From Uliginosibacterium aquaticum (GTDB lineage: Bacteria; Pseudomonadota; Gammaproteobacteria; Burkholderiales; Rhodocyclaceae): a stretch of 64,000 bases of DNA. Positions 11,132 to 19,988 of the stretch are shown in pieces. Positions within the stretch are counted from its first letter, which is position 1; each line of letters begins with the position of its first letter. The notes under the pieces are model-generated. The model did no database searches. It was not told the DNA's origin and saw only the letters and a list, made by a program, of their open reading frames with translations. Where the stretch lies: the NCBI RefSeq assembly GCF_012972705.2, contig NZ_JABCSC020000007.1, positions 1-64,000 on the forward strand. Reading direction: 5' to 3'. A program made the position numbers and the translations under genes.

Positions 11132-12028
11132 ATGCCATTCGATCTTTCCGACAAGCTGGTTATCGGCCTTTCCTCCCGGGCCCTGTTCGATCTTGAGAGC
11201 GAAAACGCGCTCTACGAGAAGCAAGGTGTAACGGCCTATTCCGACTATCAGCGTGCTCACGAAGATCAGGTGCTCTCCCCTGGCACGGCCTTCCCGCTGG
11301 TGAAAGCCCTGCTGGGCCTGAATGAACTGGTGTCAGGCAAGCAGTTCGTTGAAGTGGTGCTGATGTCACGCAATACCGCGGACACCGGCATGCGCGTATT
11401 CAACAGCATCGAGCACTACCAGTTGCCGATCACCCGCGCAGCCTTTTCCGGCGGCGAGCCGATCGTCTCCTACCTGCAGCCCTTCAAGGTCGATCTCTTT
11501 CTCTCCAAGTCCCAGGATGACGTGCAGAGTGCCGTGAATGCCGGCCTGGCCGCCGCCACGCTCTACGCCCCGCCCACCGCCAACGCCGCGCGGCAGGAAC
11601 AGATCCGCATCGCGTTTGACGGCGATGCAGTCCTGTTCTCGCCCGAATCCGAATTCATCTACAAGGAAAAAGGACTGGACGCCTTTTACGCCCATGAACA
11701 AGCCCACCGTTTCGACTCGATGCGCGAAGGTCCCTTCGCCAAACTGCTGATCCTGCTCGCCAAGCTGCAGAAGCAGTTCCCGGCCGAACGCTGCCCGGTG
11801 CGCATCGCCATCGTCACCGCGCGTGCCAGCCCGGCCCACGCCCGCGTGGTACACACCCTGCGTGCCTGGGGGGTGACCGTGGACGAAGCCTTCTTCCTCG
11901 GCGGCGTGACCAAGCACGAAGTACTCGCAGCATTTGGCGCACATATCTTCTTCGACGATCAGGATGTGCATCTGGCGAGCGCTGCACCGCTGGTGCCCAG
12001 CGCCAAGGTACCCTATCGCCAGGCCTGA
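11132..12028 (+). CDS. 5'-nucleotidase (cytosolic cN-I-like family)
   Basis: A 298-residue soluble protein that resembles the cytosolic 5'-nucleotidase 1 family (NT5C1-like), which removes phosphate from nucleoside monophosphates. The most telling run is FDGDAVLFSPESEFIY near residue 160, the HAD-type motif of this family; VVLMSRNTADTGMRVFNSI is also typical. No signal peptide. A ribosome binding site (AAGGAG) stands 8 bases before the ATG. The palindrome upstream and the hairpin downstream suggest it is a single-gene unit. The preferred nucleotide cannot be read from the sequence. Confidence 0.85.
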   Translation: MPFDLSDKLVIGLSSRALFDLESENALYEKQGVTAYSDYQRAHEDQVLSPGTAFPLVKALLGLNELVSGKQFVEVVLMSRNTADTGMRVFNSIEHYQLPITRAAFSGGEPIVSYLQPFKVDLFLSKSQDDVQSAVNAGLAAATLYAPPTANAARQEQIRIAFDGDAVLFSPESEFIYKEKGLDAFYAHEQAHRFDSMREGPFAKLLILLAKLQKQFPAERCPVRIAIVTARASPAHARVVHTLRAWGVTVDEAFFLGGVTKHEVLAAFGAHIFFDDQDVHLASAAPLVPSAKVPYRQA

Positions 12029-12037
12029 AGCGGCACC

Positions 12038-12069
12038 AGCCGGATGTCGTAAAGACATGACATCCGGCT
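12038..12069 (+). terminator. Hairpin after the nucleotidase gene
   Basis: A perfect 11-bp stem (AGCCGGATGTC / GACATCCGGCT) with a 10-base loop begins 10 bases after the stop codon. No T run follows, so it may stabilise the mRNA 3' end rather than terminate by itself. Confidence 0.5.
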
Positions 12070-12151
12070 CGACAGAACTTGCGGCCGGCATGTACCTGCG
12101 GCATGCTGCCCGGCGATACACAACACCCACAACAGATCAGGGAGCGCTTTC

Positions 12152-12946
12152 ATGCAAACACAGGGCAATAACCCGTACGCACCGCCGGCTGCAATCGTTG
12201 AAGATGAACAGAACTGGCAGCAGGACGGTCAGTACATCCCCGGCGGCCGTACGGTCAGCGCGGGTCGCGGTGTGTCCTGGTTCGGCATGGGCTGGGAGTT
12301 TTTCAAGCAGAGCCCGCTGGGCTGGATCGTGCTGCTGATCGTTTTCGGCGTACTGTGGATGGTGGTGTCGATGATCCCGCTGGTGAACCTGCTGGCCATC
12401 GTGCTCTTCCCGGTACTCAACGGTGGCGTGATGATTGCCTGTGAAAACCAGCGCCGGAACGGCTCCCTCGCCATCGGTGACCTGTTCGCCGGCTTCCAGC
12501 AGAAGTTCGGCCCGCTGGCCATCCTCGGGCTGATTTCCTTCGGCGTCATGCTGGTCAGCATGATCCCGGTCATCGCCATCATGGGCTTTGGTTTTGCATC
12601 GGCCCTGATGGGTGGCCAACAGATCGACCCCTCAATGATCATGGGCATGATGGGCTCTTTCGGTCTCGCCATGCTGCTGATGGTTGTGGTCTCGATGCTG
12701 ATGTACTCGGCCCTGTGGTTTGCACCGGCGCTGATTACCCTGCAAAACCTGTCTCCCGTAGAGGCGATCAAGGCCAGCTTTGCCGGCTGCTGGAAGAACT
12801 TCCTCGCCGGTCTGGTGTATTTCATCACCGCCACCATCCTGATGATTCTCGGTGCCATCCCGCTCGGGCTGGGCCTGCTGGTCGTGCTGCCGATGCTCAT
12901 GGTGTCGATCTACGCCGGCTACCGCGACATTTTCATCGAAGAGTAA
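12152..12946 (+). CDS. BPSS1780-type integral membrane protein
   Basis: A 264-residue polytopic membrane protein. The N terminus is soluble and Pro/Gln-rich (NPYAPPAA), followed by about five or six membrane helices between residues 50 and 260 separated by short loops. It has the look of the betaproteobacterial BPSS1780 membrane family, whose function is unknown. The segment LVSMLMYSALWFAPAL, followed by LSPVEAIKASFAGCWKNF, is characteristic. It is the first gene of the RDD-SpoIIM-DUF4129-DUF4350-MoxR-DUF58 series; AGGGAG precedes the ATG. Confidence 0.8.
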   Translation: MQTQGNNPYAPPAAIVEDEQNWQQDGQYIPGGRTVSAGRGVSWFGMGWEFFKQSPLGWIVLLIVFGVLWMVVSMIPLVNLLAIVLFPVLNGGVMIACENQRRNGSLAIGDLFAGFQQKFGPLAILGLISFGVMLVSMIPVIAIMGFGFASALMGGQQIDPSMIMGMMGSFGLAMLLMVVVSMLMYSALWFAPALITLQNLSPVEAIKASFAGCWKNFLAGLVYFITATILMILGAIPLGLGLLVVLPMLMVSIYAGYRDIFIEE

Positions 12947-12959
12947 TTCTCTCTCCTTC

Positions 12960-12985
12960 ACGGTGGCACTCACGGGTGCCACCGT
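12960..12985 (+). promoter_or_regulatory. Perfect hairpin just before the RDD gene
   Basis: A 10-bp perfect stem (ACGGTGGCAC / GTGCCACCGT) with loop TCACGG ends 6 bases before the RDD start codon. It occupies the place where a Shine-Dalgarno sequence would be, and none is otherwise visible. It could be a partial terminator or could limit translation of the RDD gene. Confidence 0.55.
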
Positions 12986-12991
12986 CTGCCC

Positions 12992-13678
12992 ATGCTCGAC
13001 ACCCTGCGTCACGTCACCACCCCGGAACTCATCGAACTGCAGTTGCGCCCGGCGGGCCTCCTGCCGCGCAGCCTTGCCTGGACGATAGACTTCCTGATCC
13101 GCATGGCCCTGCTGCTGTGCCTGATTCCGCTGACCAGCGGCCTCGGGCGTGCCGGCGGCGGGCTATGGCTGCTCGCCTACTTCCTGCTGGACTGGTTTTA
13201 CCCGGTCTTCTTCGAGGTCTGGCGCCAGGGAGCTACCCCTGGCAAGAAAGCACTAGGCCTCATGGTGGTGAATGACAATGGCACGCCCGTGGGCTGGGGG
13301 GCGTCGTTTTCGCGCAACCTGCTGCGCGTGGCCGACATGCTGCCCATGGCTTACGGCTGCGGCCTTGTCACGATGCTGTGCCATCAGGAATTTCGCCGCC
13401 TTGGCGATATCGTGGCCGGCACCCTGGTGGTCTATCGCGAGAAACCGGTGGCCCTGCCTGCCCTCGAAAAAACTGCCGCCATCGCGCCTACCGAGCCGCT
13501 CGACCGGGCGACCCAACGCGCCTTGCTGGCCTTTGCCGAGCGCGCCGCAAGCCTCACCCCGGCGCGCCAGGAAGAACTGGCCAGCCTGTTGCCCCAGCTC
13601 TCGCAAGGCAGCTATGGCCCGCAGGGCGCGGCGCGCCTGCTTGGCCTGGCGAGTCATCTGATTGGGCGGCGCACATGA
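12992..13678 (+). CDS. RDD family membrane protein
   Basis: A 228-residue protein with an RDD domain at about 20-150: RSLAWTIDFLIRM carries the Arg-Asp pair and GATPGKKALGLMVVNDNG is the second conserved block. Three or four membrane helices; the C-terminal 80 residues are soluble and rich in Ala/Leu. RDD proteins are poorly understood; some are linked to ion or compatible-solute transport. The N terminus MLDTLRHVTTPE fits the family, although no ribosome binding site is visible. Its stop overlaps the start of the next gene (ATGA). Confidence 0.88.
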   Translation: MLDTLRHVTTPELIELQLRPAGLLPRSLAWTIDFLIRMALLLCLIPLTSGLGRAGGGLWLLAYFLLDWFYPVFFEVWRQGATPGKKALGLMVVNDNGTPVGWGASFSRNLLRVADMLPMAYGCGLVTMLCHQEFRRLGDIVAGTLVVYREKPVALPALEKTAAIAPTEPLDRATQRALLAFAERAASLTPARQEELASLLPQLSQGSYGPQGAARLLGLASHLIGRRT

Positions 13679-14661
13679 AGCAGGACACTTTCGAACTGCA
13701 TCATCGCCAGGACTGGGCGGCCTTCGAAACCTGGCTGACGTATGCCGCACTACCGCTGCGGCAACGCAATGCACAGCAACCGCCCTTTCCGGCCCACGAG
13801 CTGCCACAGCGCTACCGCCACCTGTGCCAGCAACTCGCCCTGGCACGGGACCGCGACTACAGCCTATCGCTGGTCGAGCGCCTGCACGCCCTGGTCCAGC
13901 AAGGGCATGACCTGCTCTACGGTGCGCAAGGCAATCTGGGGCAACGCGTCTGGCGCTACGCGGCCGGAGGTTTTGCGCGTGATGTGCGCCGTGAGCGCTG
14001 GTGGGTGCTGGCGGCAGCCCTGCTGCTGTTCGGCCCCCAGCTGACGATGATGCTGGCGGTGCACCTGAAGCCGGATCTGGCTTACCTGATTCTGGATCCA
14101 CAGCAACTCAGCCAGATCGAGCACATGTACAGCCACGAGGTGAAGAACCTCGGCCAAGTGGCGCGCGAGGCCTCAACCGATTTCCAGATGTTCGGTTTCT
14201 ACATCTTCAACAACGTGAGTATCGCCTTCCGCTGCTTCGCCGGTGGCATCAGCGCCGGACTGCTGACGATCTTTGCTCTGGTGCACAACGGTCTGTTCTT
14301 CGGCGTGATCGAGATGCGCCTGATTCAGGCCGGGCTGGCGGAGAACTTCCATTCCTTCGTGATCGGCCACAGCGGCTTCGAGATGGGGGCGATCGTGCTC
14401 TCCGGCGCGGCCGGCCTGCGCCTGGGTTTCGCGGTGCTGGCACCGGGCCAGCGCACCCGCAGCGCCGCCCTCGCCCACACCGCCCGCAGCCTCATCGGCA
14501 TGGTCTGCGGGCTGGCAGTGATGCTGGTGATCGCAGCCCTGATCGAAGCCTTCTGGTCTCCTTTGCGCCTGGCCTTCCCGATCAAGCTCGGTGTGGGCAG
14601 CCTGCTGATCCTCACCCCCTTGTTGTACTTCCTTTTTGCCGGGAGGCGTGATGGATCTTGA
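13675..14661 (+). CDS. SpoIIM-like (stage II sporulation protein M family) membrane protein
   Basis: A 328-residue membrane protein of the SpoIIM/DUF95 family. The N-terminal 110 residues are soluble and helical (LHHRQDWAAFETWL); six or so membrane helices lie between about 115 and 325. The segment FGFYIFNNVSIAFRCFAGGI is the family's conserved core. In Firmicutes SpoIIM drives septal peptidoglycan remodelling with SpoIID and SpoIIP; this organism shows no sporulation genes here, so the role must differ. It starts at an ATGA overlap with the RDD gene. Confidence 0.86.
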   Translation: MKQDTFELHHRQDWAAFETWLTYAALPLRQRNAQQPPFPAHELPQRYRHLCQQLALARDRDYSLSLVERLHALVQQGHDLLYGAQGNLGQRVWRYAAGGFARDVRRERWWVLAAALLLFGPQLTMMLAVHLKPDLAYLILDPQQLSQIEHMYSHEVKNLGQVAREASTDFQMFGFYIFNNVSIAFRCFAGGISAGLLTIFALVHNGLFFGVIEMRLIQAGLAENFHSFVIGHSGFEMGAIVLSGAAGLRLGFAVLAPGQRTRSAALAHTARSLIGMVCGLAVMLVIAALIEAFWSPLRLAFPIKLGVGSLLILTPLLYFLFAGRRDGS

Positions 14662-16180
14662 ACGCCTGTCGGTCACCCTGCGGCCGCGCAATCACTGGGA
14701 GGCCATCGATCTGGGCGTGCGCTTCGCGCTGAGCCGCGCCCGCCCGCTGTATGCCGCCTGGTTCGCGCTGACCCTGCCGGTGCTGGCTGTGCTGACGCTG
14801 ATCTTTGCCTTGTGGCTGGGCGAGATCTCCTGGGTATTGCTGATCATGTGGTGGCTCAAGCCGGTCTTTGATCGGCTCGCCCTGCATGTGGTGAGCCACG
14901 CCGTGTTCGGCGAAATTCCGAGCCTGCGCCAGAGTCTGCGCGCCTTGCCGGGCCTGCTGCGCAACTCGCGCCTGCTGGCCGCCCTCACCTGGGAGCGTTT
15001 CAGCCTGACGCGCAGCATCCGGCTGCCGGTGGATCAGCTTGAAGGCCTGCGCGGCAAGGCCGGGCGCCAGCGCAAGAGCCTGCTCGGCCGGCGCATCGGC
15101 AGCGCCGCCACCTGGCATACGCTGGCCTGGCTGCATCTGGAAACCATCCTGTGGACCGGCCTGCTGGGCCTTGTCTGGTTGCTGATCCCTGAAGACCTGA
15201 TGCCGGCCGGGGTGACGCTGTGGAAACTCCTCACGGCGCAACCTCTATGGTTCTCCTGCCTGCTCTACCTGCCGCTGCTGGCCTGCAGCCTGCTGCTGGA
15301 ACCGCTCTATGTGGCGGGCGGCTTCATGCTCTATCTCAAGCGCCGCACCGATCTGGAAGCCTGGGATGTCGAGCTGCAGTTCCGCCGCCTGGCCCAGAGC
15401 CACACCGCGCGCAGTGGCCTTGCCTCGGTATGCATCGCGATCCTGCTCGGCCTGTTGCTCGGCGTGGCAACGCCGAGCCCGGCCGAGGCGGCCGACAGCG
15501 CCAGCCTGCGTGAAACGCAGATCAGCCAGTCCGGCGAAACCATCAAGCAGGTGATGCAGGACCCGGCCTTCGGCAAGGAAGAAACGGAACGCCGCCTGCA
15601 CTGGCGCAGCAGCGATGAACCCAAAAACAAGGATGCCTTCAAGCTGCCGGACGGGCTACGTGGACTCTTCCAGGGACTGGAGAGCTTTTTTGAGTGGATC
15701 GGCAAAGCCATGGCCATGCTCGGGCGCATCGGCAGCTGGCTACTGATCCTGGCGGCTCTGGGGCTGCTGCTGTATCTGGCCAGTCGCTTCGGTTGGCTCA
15801 GAAACAGCGGGGACGCCAAGGCGCCGCCCGCCGAACTCGCCGGTTTCGATATCCGCCCGCAGTCCCTGCCGGACGATCTGGCCAGCGCCGCACACGCCCT
15901 GCTCGCCGCAGGCGATGCGCGAGGAGCCCTAAGCCTGCTCTTCCGCGGAAGCCTGTCGCGGCTCGCCCATCGCGAGCAAGTCGCCTTCGCCCGCGGCGAC
16001 ACCGAGGGCGACTGCCTCGACCGCACCCGTCAGCAAGCCTCCGCCCGCGCGCCTTATCTGGCCCGCCTGCTCGGCTGCTGGCAGCGCCTGGCCTACGCCC
16101 ATCAGGTCATTCCGCCGGCCGAGATCGAAGCCCTGTGTCAGGACTGGCGCAAGCACTTCGAGGAGGTTTCGCGTGGATAA
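14651..16180 (+). CDS. DUF4129-type membrane protein
   Basis: A 509-residue membrane protein. Several helices fill the N-terminal half (about 40-75, 165-190, 200-225, 265-285), then comes a polar region (about 290-350), one further helix at about 360-385, and a soluble C-terminal domain (from about 400) with DARGALSLLFRGSLSRLAH, the hallmark of DUF4129. The start at 14651 overlaps the SpoIIM-like gene by 11 bases and has a GGGAGG box; an in-frame start 15 bases further up is less likely. The function is unknown; DUF4129, DUF4350, MoxR and DUF58 genes travel together in many bacteria. Confidence 0.8.
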   Translation: MDLERLSVTLRPRNHWEAIDLGVRFALSRARPLYAAWFALTLPVLAVLTLIFALWLGEISWVLLIMWWLKPVFDRLALHVVSHAVFGEIPSLRQSLRALPGLLRNSRLLAALTWERFSLTRSIRLPVDQLEGLRGKAGRQRKSLLGRRIGSAATWHTLAWLHLETILWTGLLGLVWLLIPEDLMPAGVTLWKLLTAQPLWFSCLLYLPLLACSLLLEPLYVAGGFMLYLKRRTDLEAWDVELQFRRLAQSHTARSGLASVCIAILLGLLLGVATPSPAEAADSASLRETQISQSGETIKQVMQDPAFGKEETERRLHWRSSDEPKNKDAFKLPDGLRGLFQGLESFFEWIGKAMAMLGRIGSWLLILAALGLLLYLASRFGWLRNSGDAKAPPAELAGFDIRPQSLPDDLASAAHALLAAGDARGALSLLFRGSLSRLAHREQVAFARGDTEGDCLDRTRQQASARAPYLARLLGCWQRLAYAHQVIPPAEIEALCQDWRKHFEEVSRG

Positions 16181-17636
16181 GCGCCGCCTCCTCACCGCCC
16201 TGCTCGCCCTGTGTGCGCTGGCATTTGCCGGCTGGTACGTGACCGAGCATCTTGAATGGCGCGAAGAGAAATCGCGCAGCGGCTACTCGCCAGAAGCACG
16301 CACCAACACCTGGCATGCCGGCCGGCTCCTGCTGGGCCGCCTGGGCTATGCGGCGGACTTCGCCAGCACCGAACGGGCGCTCGACCAGCTCGCTCCGCAA
16401 GGCACCCTGATGCTCTCCGGCATGGATCGTTTCGCCGACCCGGAACTGCGCACCAGACTGCTTGACTGGGTGAAACGGGGCGGCCACCTCGTACTGCCGC
16501 TCAGCACCGAAGACAAGGATCGCGAGCTCCTGCGCGAATTGCAGATCGACATTCGCGGCGGCCTGCAGACCGGCGGAGAGCTGATCGGCGCGATGAGTGA
16601 GAAATTCGGCGTGGATATCGATCTGATTGGCCGGCGCAAACTCAGCGCCGAGGGTCACGCCGCGCAGCTTGTGCTCCACGATGCGCCGGTTTTCCGCGCC
16701 GGCCTCTTCGCAAAGCGCCCCGGCGAATGGCAGGCCAGCCTGCGTGGAAGCCTGTCCGGAGACGAAAACCAGCCGGACGTGTTCGAACCGCTCAGCGAGG
16801 ACGAGCAGGAGCTTCCGCCTGCCCACAACGACAGCTGCCCCAATCCACAGCCGGCCGCGCCCGCTGAAGCCGATAGCGAAGCGGCGCCAGGGGAGTCTCG
16901 CAGCGAGCTGATTCCGCTGGCCGACAGCGAGCCCGTGCCACCGGAAGCAGCCGCTCCGGCAAGCGAGGAGGACACGCCAGATGCCGCCGAGGAAGACGAG
17001 CACGCCCACATTGAAACCCTCGCCCTGTATTCACGCTTCCGCCTCGGTGAAGGCATGGTCACCGTCGGCAGCTTCGCACCCTTCGCCAACGAGCGCATCG
17101 AGAAGTTTGATCACGCCGCCTTCTTTGTGCGTCTGCTGACCCTGCCGACCGAGCCGCGCCCGGTACTGATGCTGGTGCTGCCACCTTACCCGGGCCTCTT
17201 CAGCTGGCTCATTGATCACGCACCCGAGGCCTTGCTGGTTGCCACCCTGTTGCTGCTGGCCGCCTTGCGCCGGGTGATGCCGCGCTTCGGCCCCTTGCTG
17301 CCGGATGCGCCGCCGCAGCGCCCGGGCCTGCGCGAGCACCTTGCCGCCAGCGGTCATTTCCTGCTCCGCCAGCACTGCTACGAAGCCCTGCTCGCCCCGC
17401 TGCGCGAAGCCGTACTGCGCCAGCTCGACGGGCTGCAGCATCGCCACCCCGAAATCGAGGGCCGCGAGCAACTCGGCGAACACCTTTCCGGCATCAAGGC
17501 CGCCGACATCCAGCGCGCCCTGAGCCCAGACCCTGCCAACGCGCATGAATTCCTGCGCCGCGCCCGCATCCTTGCCACGCTGCGCCAGCAATGCCGCCTG
17601 CTGCAACGCCCATCCCTTCCCGGAGCCGAACCATGA
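16173..17636 (+). CDS. DUF4350-type membrane protein
   Basis: A 487-residue protein. One membrane helix at 5-22 leads into an extracytoplasmic domain resembling a ThuA/glutamine-amidotransferase-like fold typical of DUF4350 (LLLGRLGYAADFASTERAL and KRGGHLVLPLS). A long acidic Pro/Glu/Ala linker lies at about 205-275, with EEDTPDAAEEDE. A second helix is at about 350-368 (EALLVATLLLLAALRRVM), and a short cytoplasmic tail follows. It overlaps the previous gene by 8 bases. The acidic linker is unusually long and may be a flexible spacer. Confidence 0.8.
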   Translation: MDKRRLLTALLALCALAFAGWYVTEHLEWREEKSRSGYSPEARTNTWHAGRLLLGRLGYAADFASTERALDQLAPQGTLMLSGMDRFADPELRTRLLDWVKRGGHLVLPLSTEDKDRELLRELQIDIRGGLQTGGELIGAMSEKFGVDIDLIGRRKLSAEGHAAQLVLHDAPVFRAGLFAKRPGEWQASLRGSLSGDENQPDVFEPLSEDEQELPPAHNDSCPNPQPAAPAEADSEAAPGESRSELIPLADSEPVPPEAAAPASEEDTPDAAEEDEHAHIETLALYSRFRLGEGMVTVGSFAPFANERIEKFDHAAFFVRLLTLPTEPRPVLMLVLPPYPGLFSWLIDHAPEALLVATLLLLAALRRVMPRFGPLLPDAPPQRPGLREHLAASGHFLLRQHCYEALLAPLREAVLRQLDGLQHRHPEIEGREQLGEHLSGIKAADIQRALSPDPANAHEFLRRARILATLRQQCRLLQRPSLPGAEP

Positions 17637-18604
17637 GCCTGCCCACCACGCCGCTTGAAGCCACCGAACTCGCCCGCGCCCTGCGCCAGGAACTCGGCCG
17701 CGTCTTCGTCGGCCAGAGCGCCGTCGTCGAACACACCCTCTGCGCGCTGGTCGCCGGCGGCCACATCCTGCTCGAGGGCGTGCCCGGTCTCGGCAAGACC
17801 CTGCTGGTCAAGGCACTCGCCAAGACCTTCGGCGGCCAGTTCTCGCGCATCCAGTTCACGCCCGATCTGATGCCCGCCGACGTCACCGGCCACACCCTGT
17901 TCGATACGCGCAGCAGCCAGTTCGTGATCCGCCGCGGCCCGGTCTTCGCCAATCTGGTGCTGGCCGACGAAATCAACCGCGCGCCGGCCAAGACTCAGGC
18001 CGCCCTGCTCGAAGTAATGCAGGAAGCCCAGGTCACCATCGAAGGCAAGACGCTGCCGCTGCCACCGCCCTTCCTGGTGCTCGCCACCCAGAACCCGATC
18101 GAGCAGGAAGGCACCTACGCCCTGCCCGAAGCGCAGCTCGACCGCTTCCTGCTCAAGGTGCTGATCGACTATCCGAGCCTGGATGAAGAGCGTGCGCTGG
18201 TTGCCGCTTCCTGCACCGGCCGCACCGGCGACAAGCTGGAAGTCGAAGCCGTGCAGCAGGTTGCTACACCGGAGCAACTCATCGCCATGCAGCAAATCGC
18301 CGCTGGCCTGCGCATCGACGAGGCTGTGCTGGACTATGCAGTACGCATCGTGCGCAACACCCGCGAATGGAGCGGAATCGCCATCGGCGCCGGCCCGCGC
18401 GGCGCGATTGCGCTGGTGCGTGCGGCCCGTGCCTCGGCCCTGCTCGCCGGGCGCGAATTCGTCACCCCGGATGATGTGAAGCGTGTTGCCCTGCCGGCCC
18501 TGCGTCACCGCATCAGCCTGGTGCCGGAAGCCGAGATCGAAGGCCTGTCGATCGACAGCGTGCTCACCAGCCTGCTCGCCCGCACCGACGCTCCACGCGC
18601 ATGA
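17633..18604 (+). CDS. MoxR-type AAA+ ATPase
   Basis: A 323-residue MoxR-family AAA+ ATPase. Walker A GVPGLGKT has its lysine at residue 55; Walker B and the following segment read VLADEINRAPAKTQAALLEV; the sensor 1 region is FLVLATQNPIEQEGTYALPE. MoxR proteins act as chaperones that assemble or insert cofactors into partner complexes, often with vWA-type partners; the DUF58 gene directly downstream (ATGA overlap) is the usual partner. Position within the membrane-protein operon suggests that the ATPase acts on that membrane complex. Confidence 0.95.
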   Translation: MSLPTTPLEATELARALRQELGRVFVGQSAVVEHTLCALVAGGHILLEGVPGLGKTLLVKALAKTFGGQFSRIQFTPDLMPADVTGHTLFDTRSSQFVIRRGPVFANLVLADEINRAPAKTQAALLEVMQEAQVTIEGKTLPLPPPFLVLATQNPIEQEGTYALPEAQLDRFLLKVLIDYPSLDEERALVAASCTGRTGDKLEVEAVQQVATPEQLIAMQQIAAGLRIDEAVLDYAVRIVRNTREWSGIAIGAGPRGAIALVRAARASALLAGREFVTPDDVKRVALPALRHRISLVPEAEIEGLSIDSVLTSLLARTDAPRA

Positions 18605-19932
18605 TGCTGCCCGCCAAGGCCCTGCTTGCGGCCCTCGCCGCCTGGCTCGTACTGGCCATTGCCAGTGCCATCGAACCCGCCCTGCAGCCGCTCGATAACG
18701 CTGCGGGGGTAGCGCTATTGCTGTGGGCGGCGGTGGACTGGCTGCGCGCGCGCAGCGAAGCCCTGCCTGCCGCCCAGCGCGTGGTGAATGCCACACTCGC
18801 CGTCGGCGAGTGGGCACAGGTGGAACTGCGCTTTCACTGGGCACACCGCGTGCCAGCCGAGCTCAGCGTGTTCGATCACCATCCCGCCAGCTTTCAGCAG
18901 GAAGGGCTGCCCGCAGCCGTTCGCACCGCCGGCAATAACGCTCAAGCCCTGCGCTACCGGGTACGCCCGCAGGCCCGCGGCGATCACGCCTTCGGCCACA
19001 TCGAACTGCGCATCCGCTCGCCCTGGGCGGCCTGGTTGAGGCAAGTACAGGTCGCCGAAGCGCAGGAAGTGCGCGTCTATCCCAACTTTGCACCGCTGGC
19101 CCGCCACGCACTGCGCGCGGTGGATTACCGCAATGCGCGCTTCGGCCTGCAGCAAAGGCAGCGGCGTGGGCAGGGGATGGATTTCTCGCAGCTGCGCGAA
19201 TATCGCGAAGGCGACTCGATGCGCCAGATCGACTGGAAAGCCACCACGCGCATGGGCAAGATGATTTCGCGTGAATATCAGGATGAGCGCGACCAGCGCA
19301 TCCTCCTGCTGGTCGATTGCGGTCGGCGCATGGGCGCCAGGGAACGCGATCCCGGGCGAACCTCGGGGAGTGATCTCTCGCACTTCGATCACGCCCTGGA
19401 CACGGTGCTGATGCTTGCCTATGTGGCGCTCTCGCACGGCGACCGCGTTGGCCTGATGACCCTCGGCGGCCCTGAACGCTACCTGCCGGTGCAGCACTCG
19501 GCCGCCACCGTCAGCCGCATCCTGCGCGAGACCTACGATCTGCAACCCACGCTGCAGGTCAGCGATTTCGAACGCGCGGCCCAACAACTGCTGCTGCGTG
19601 AGCGCAAACGCGCGCTGGTGGTATTGATGACCAATCTGCGCGATGAAGATGATCAGGGCCTGCTGGCTGCCGTGCGCCTGCTCAGCAGCCGCCATCTGGT
19701 GCTGGTTGCCAGCCTGCGCGAAGCAGCCCTCGATGCGGCGCAGGACGAAGGCATCCAGGATGCCTTCGATGCCGCCCGCGTCACCGCCGCGGTGGACTAC
19801 GCGCGGCGCCGTGAAGCCACGCTGCGCCGGCTACGCGCGGAAGGCGTACTGTGTCTGGACGTAAAGCCTGAAGATCTGGCGATCGAAACCGTGAACCGCT
19901 ATCTGGCGGTCAAGGCGGCCAACCGGCTGTAA
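18601..19932 (+). CDS. DUF58 domain protein (vWA-like partner of MoxR)
   Basis: A 443-residue protein with two N-terminal membrane helices (about 5-20 and 24-42), a beta-rich region, and the DUF58 block GMDFSQLREYREGDSMRQID followed by WKATTRMGKMISREYQ. After it comes a von Willebrand A-like fold beginning RILLLVDCGRRM. The classical MIDAS DxSxS motif is altered here to DCGRR, so metal binding at that site is doubtful. It is the last gene of the operon. Families of this kind are known as MoxR partners; the biological role here is unknown. Confidence 0.9.
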   Translation: MMLPAKALLAALAAWLVLAIASAIEPALQPLDNAAGVALLLWAAVDWLRARSEALPAAQRVVNATLAVGEWAQVELRFHWAHRVPAELSVFDHHPASFQQEGLPAAVRTAGNNAQALRYRVRPQARGDHAFGHIELRIRSPWAAWLRQVQVAEAQEVRVYPNFAPLARHALRAVDYRNARFGLQQRQRRGQGMDFSQLREYREGDSMRQIDWKATTRMGKMISREYQDERDQRILLLVDCGRRMGARERDPGRTSGSDLSHFDHALDTVLMLAYVALSHGDRVGLMTLGGPERYLPVQHSAATVSRILRETYDLQPTLQVSDFERAAQQLLLRERKRALVVLMTNLRDEDDQGLLAAVRLLSSRHLVLVASLREAALDAAQDEGIQDAFDAARVTAAVDYARRREATLRRLRAEGVLCLDVKPEDLAIETVNRYLAVKAANRL

Positions 19933-19939
19933 CAGCCGG
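19923..19939 (+). terminator. Hairpin over the DUF58 stop codon
   Basis: CCGGCTG and CAGCCGG are perfect complements around the TAA stop codon, which forms the loop. There is no T run, so its power as a terminator is uncertain. Confidence 0.4.
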
Positions 19940-19988
19940 TCTCCGCCCAGAAGCTTATTACGACCTTACTGCGAGACCGGAGCAGCTC

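Noticed and set aside
13675-14661. A sporulation function for the SpoIIM-like gene
   Set aside because: lpxC and the overall gene set show a Gram-negative betaproteobacterium; SpoIIM-family genes occur in many non-sporulating bacteria.
17378-18844. A long minus-strand frame opposite the DUF4350 and MoxR genes
   Set aside because: The MoxR and DUF4350 proteins have clear motifs and overlapping starts; the antisense frame has none.
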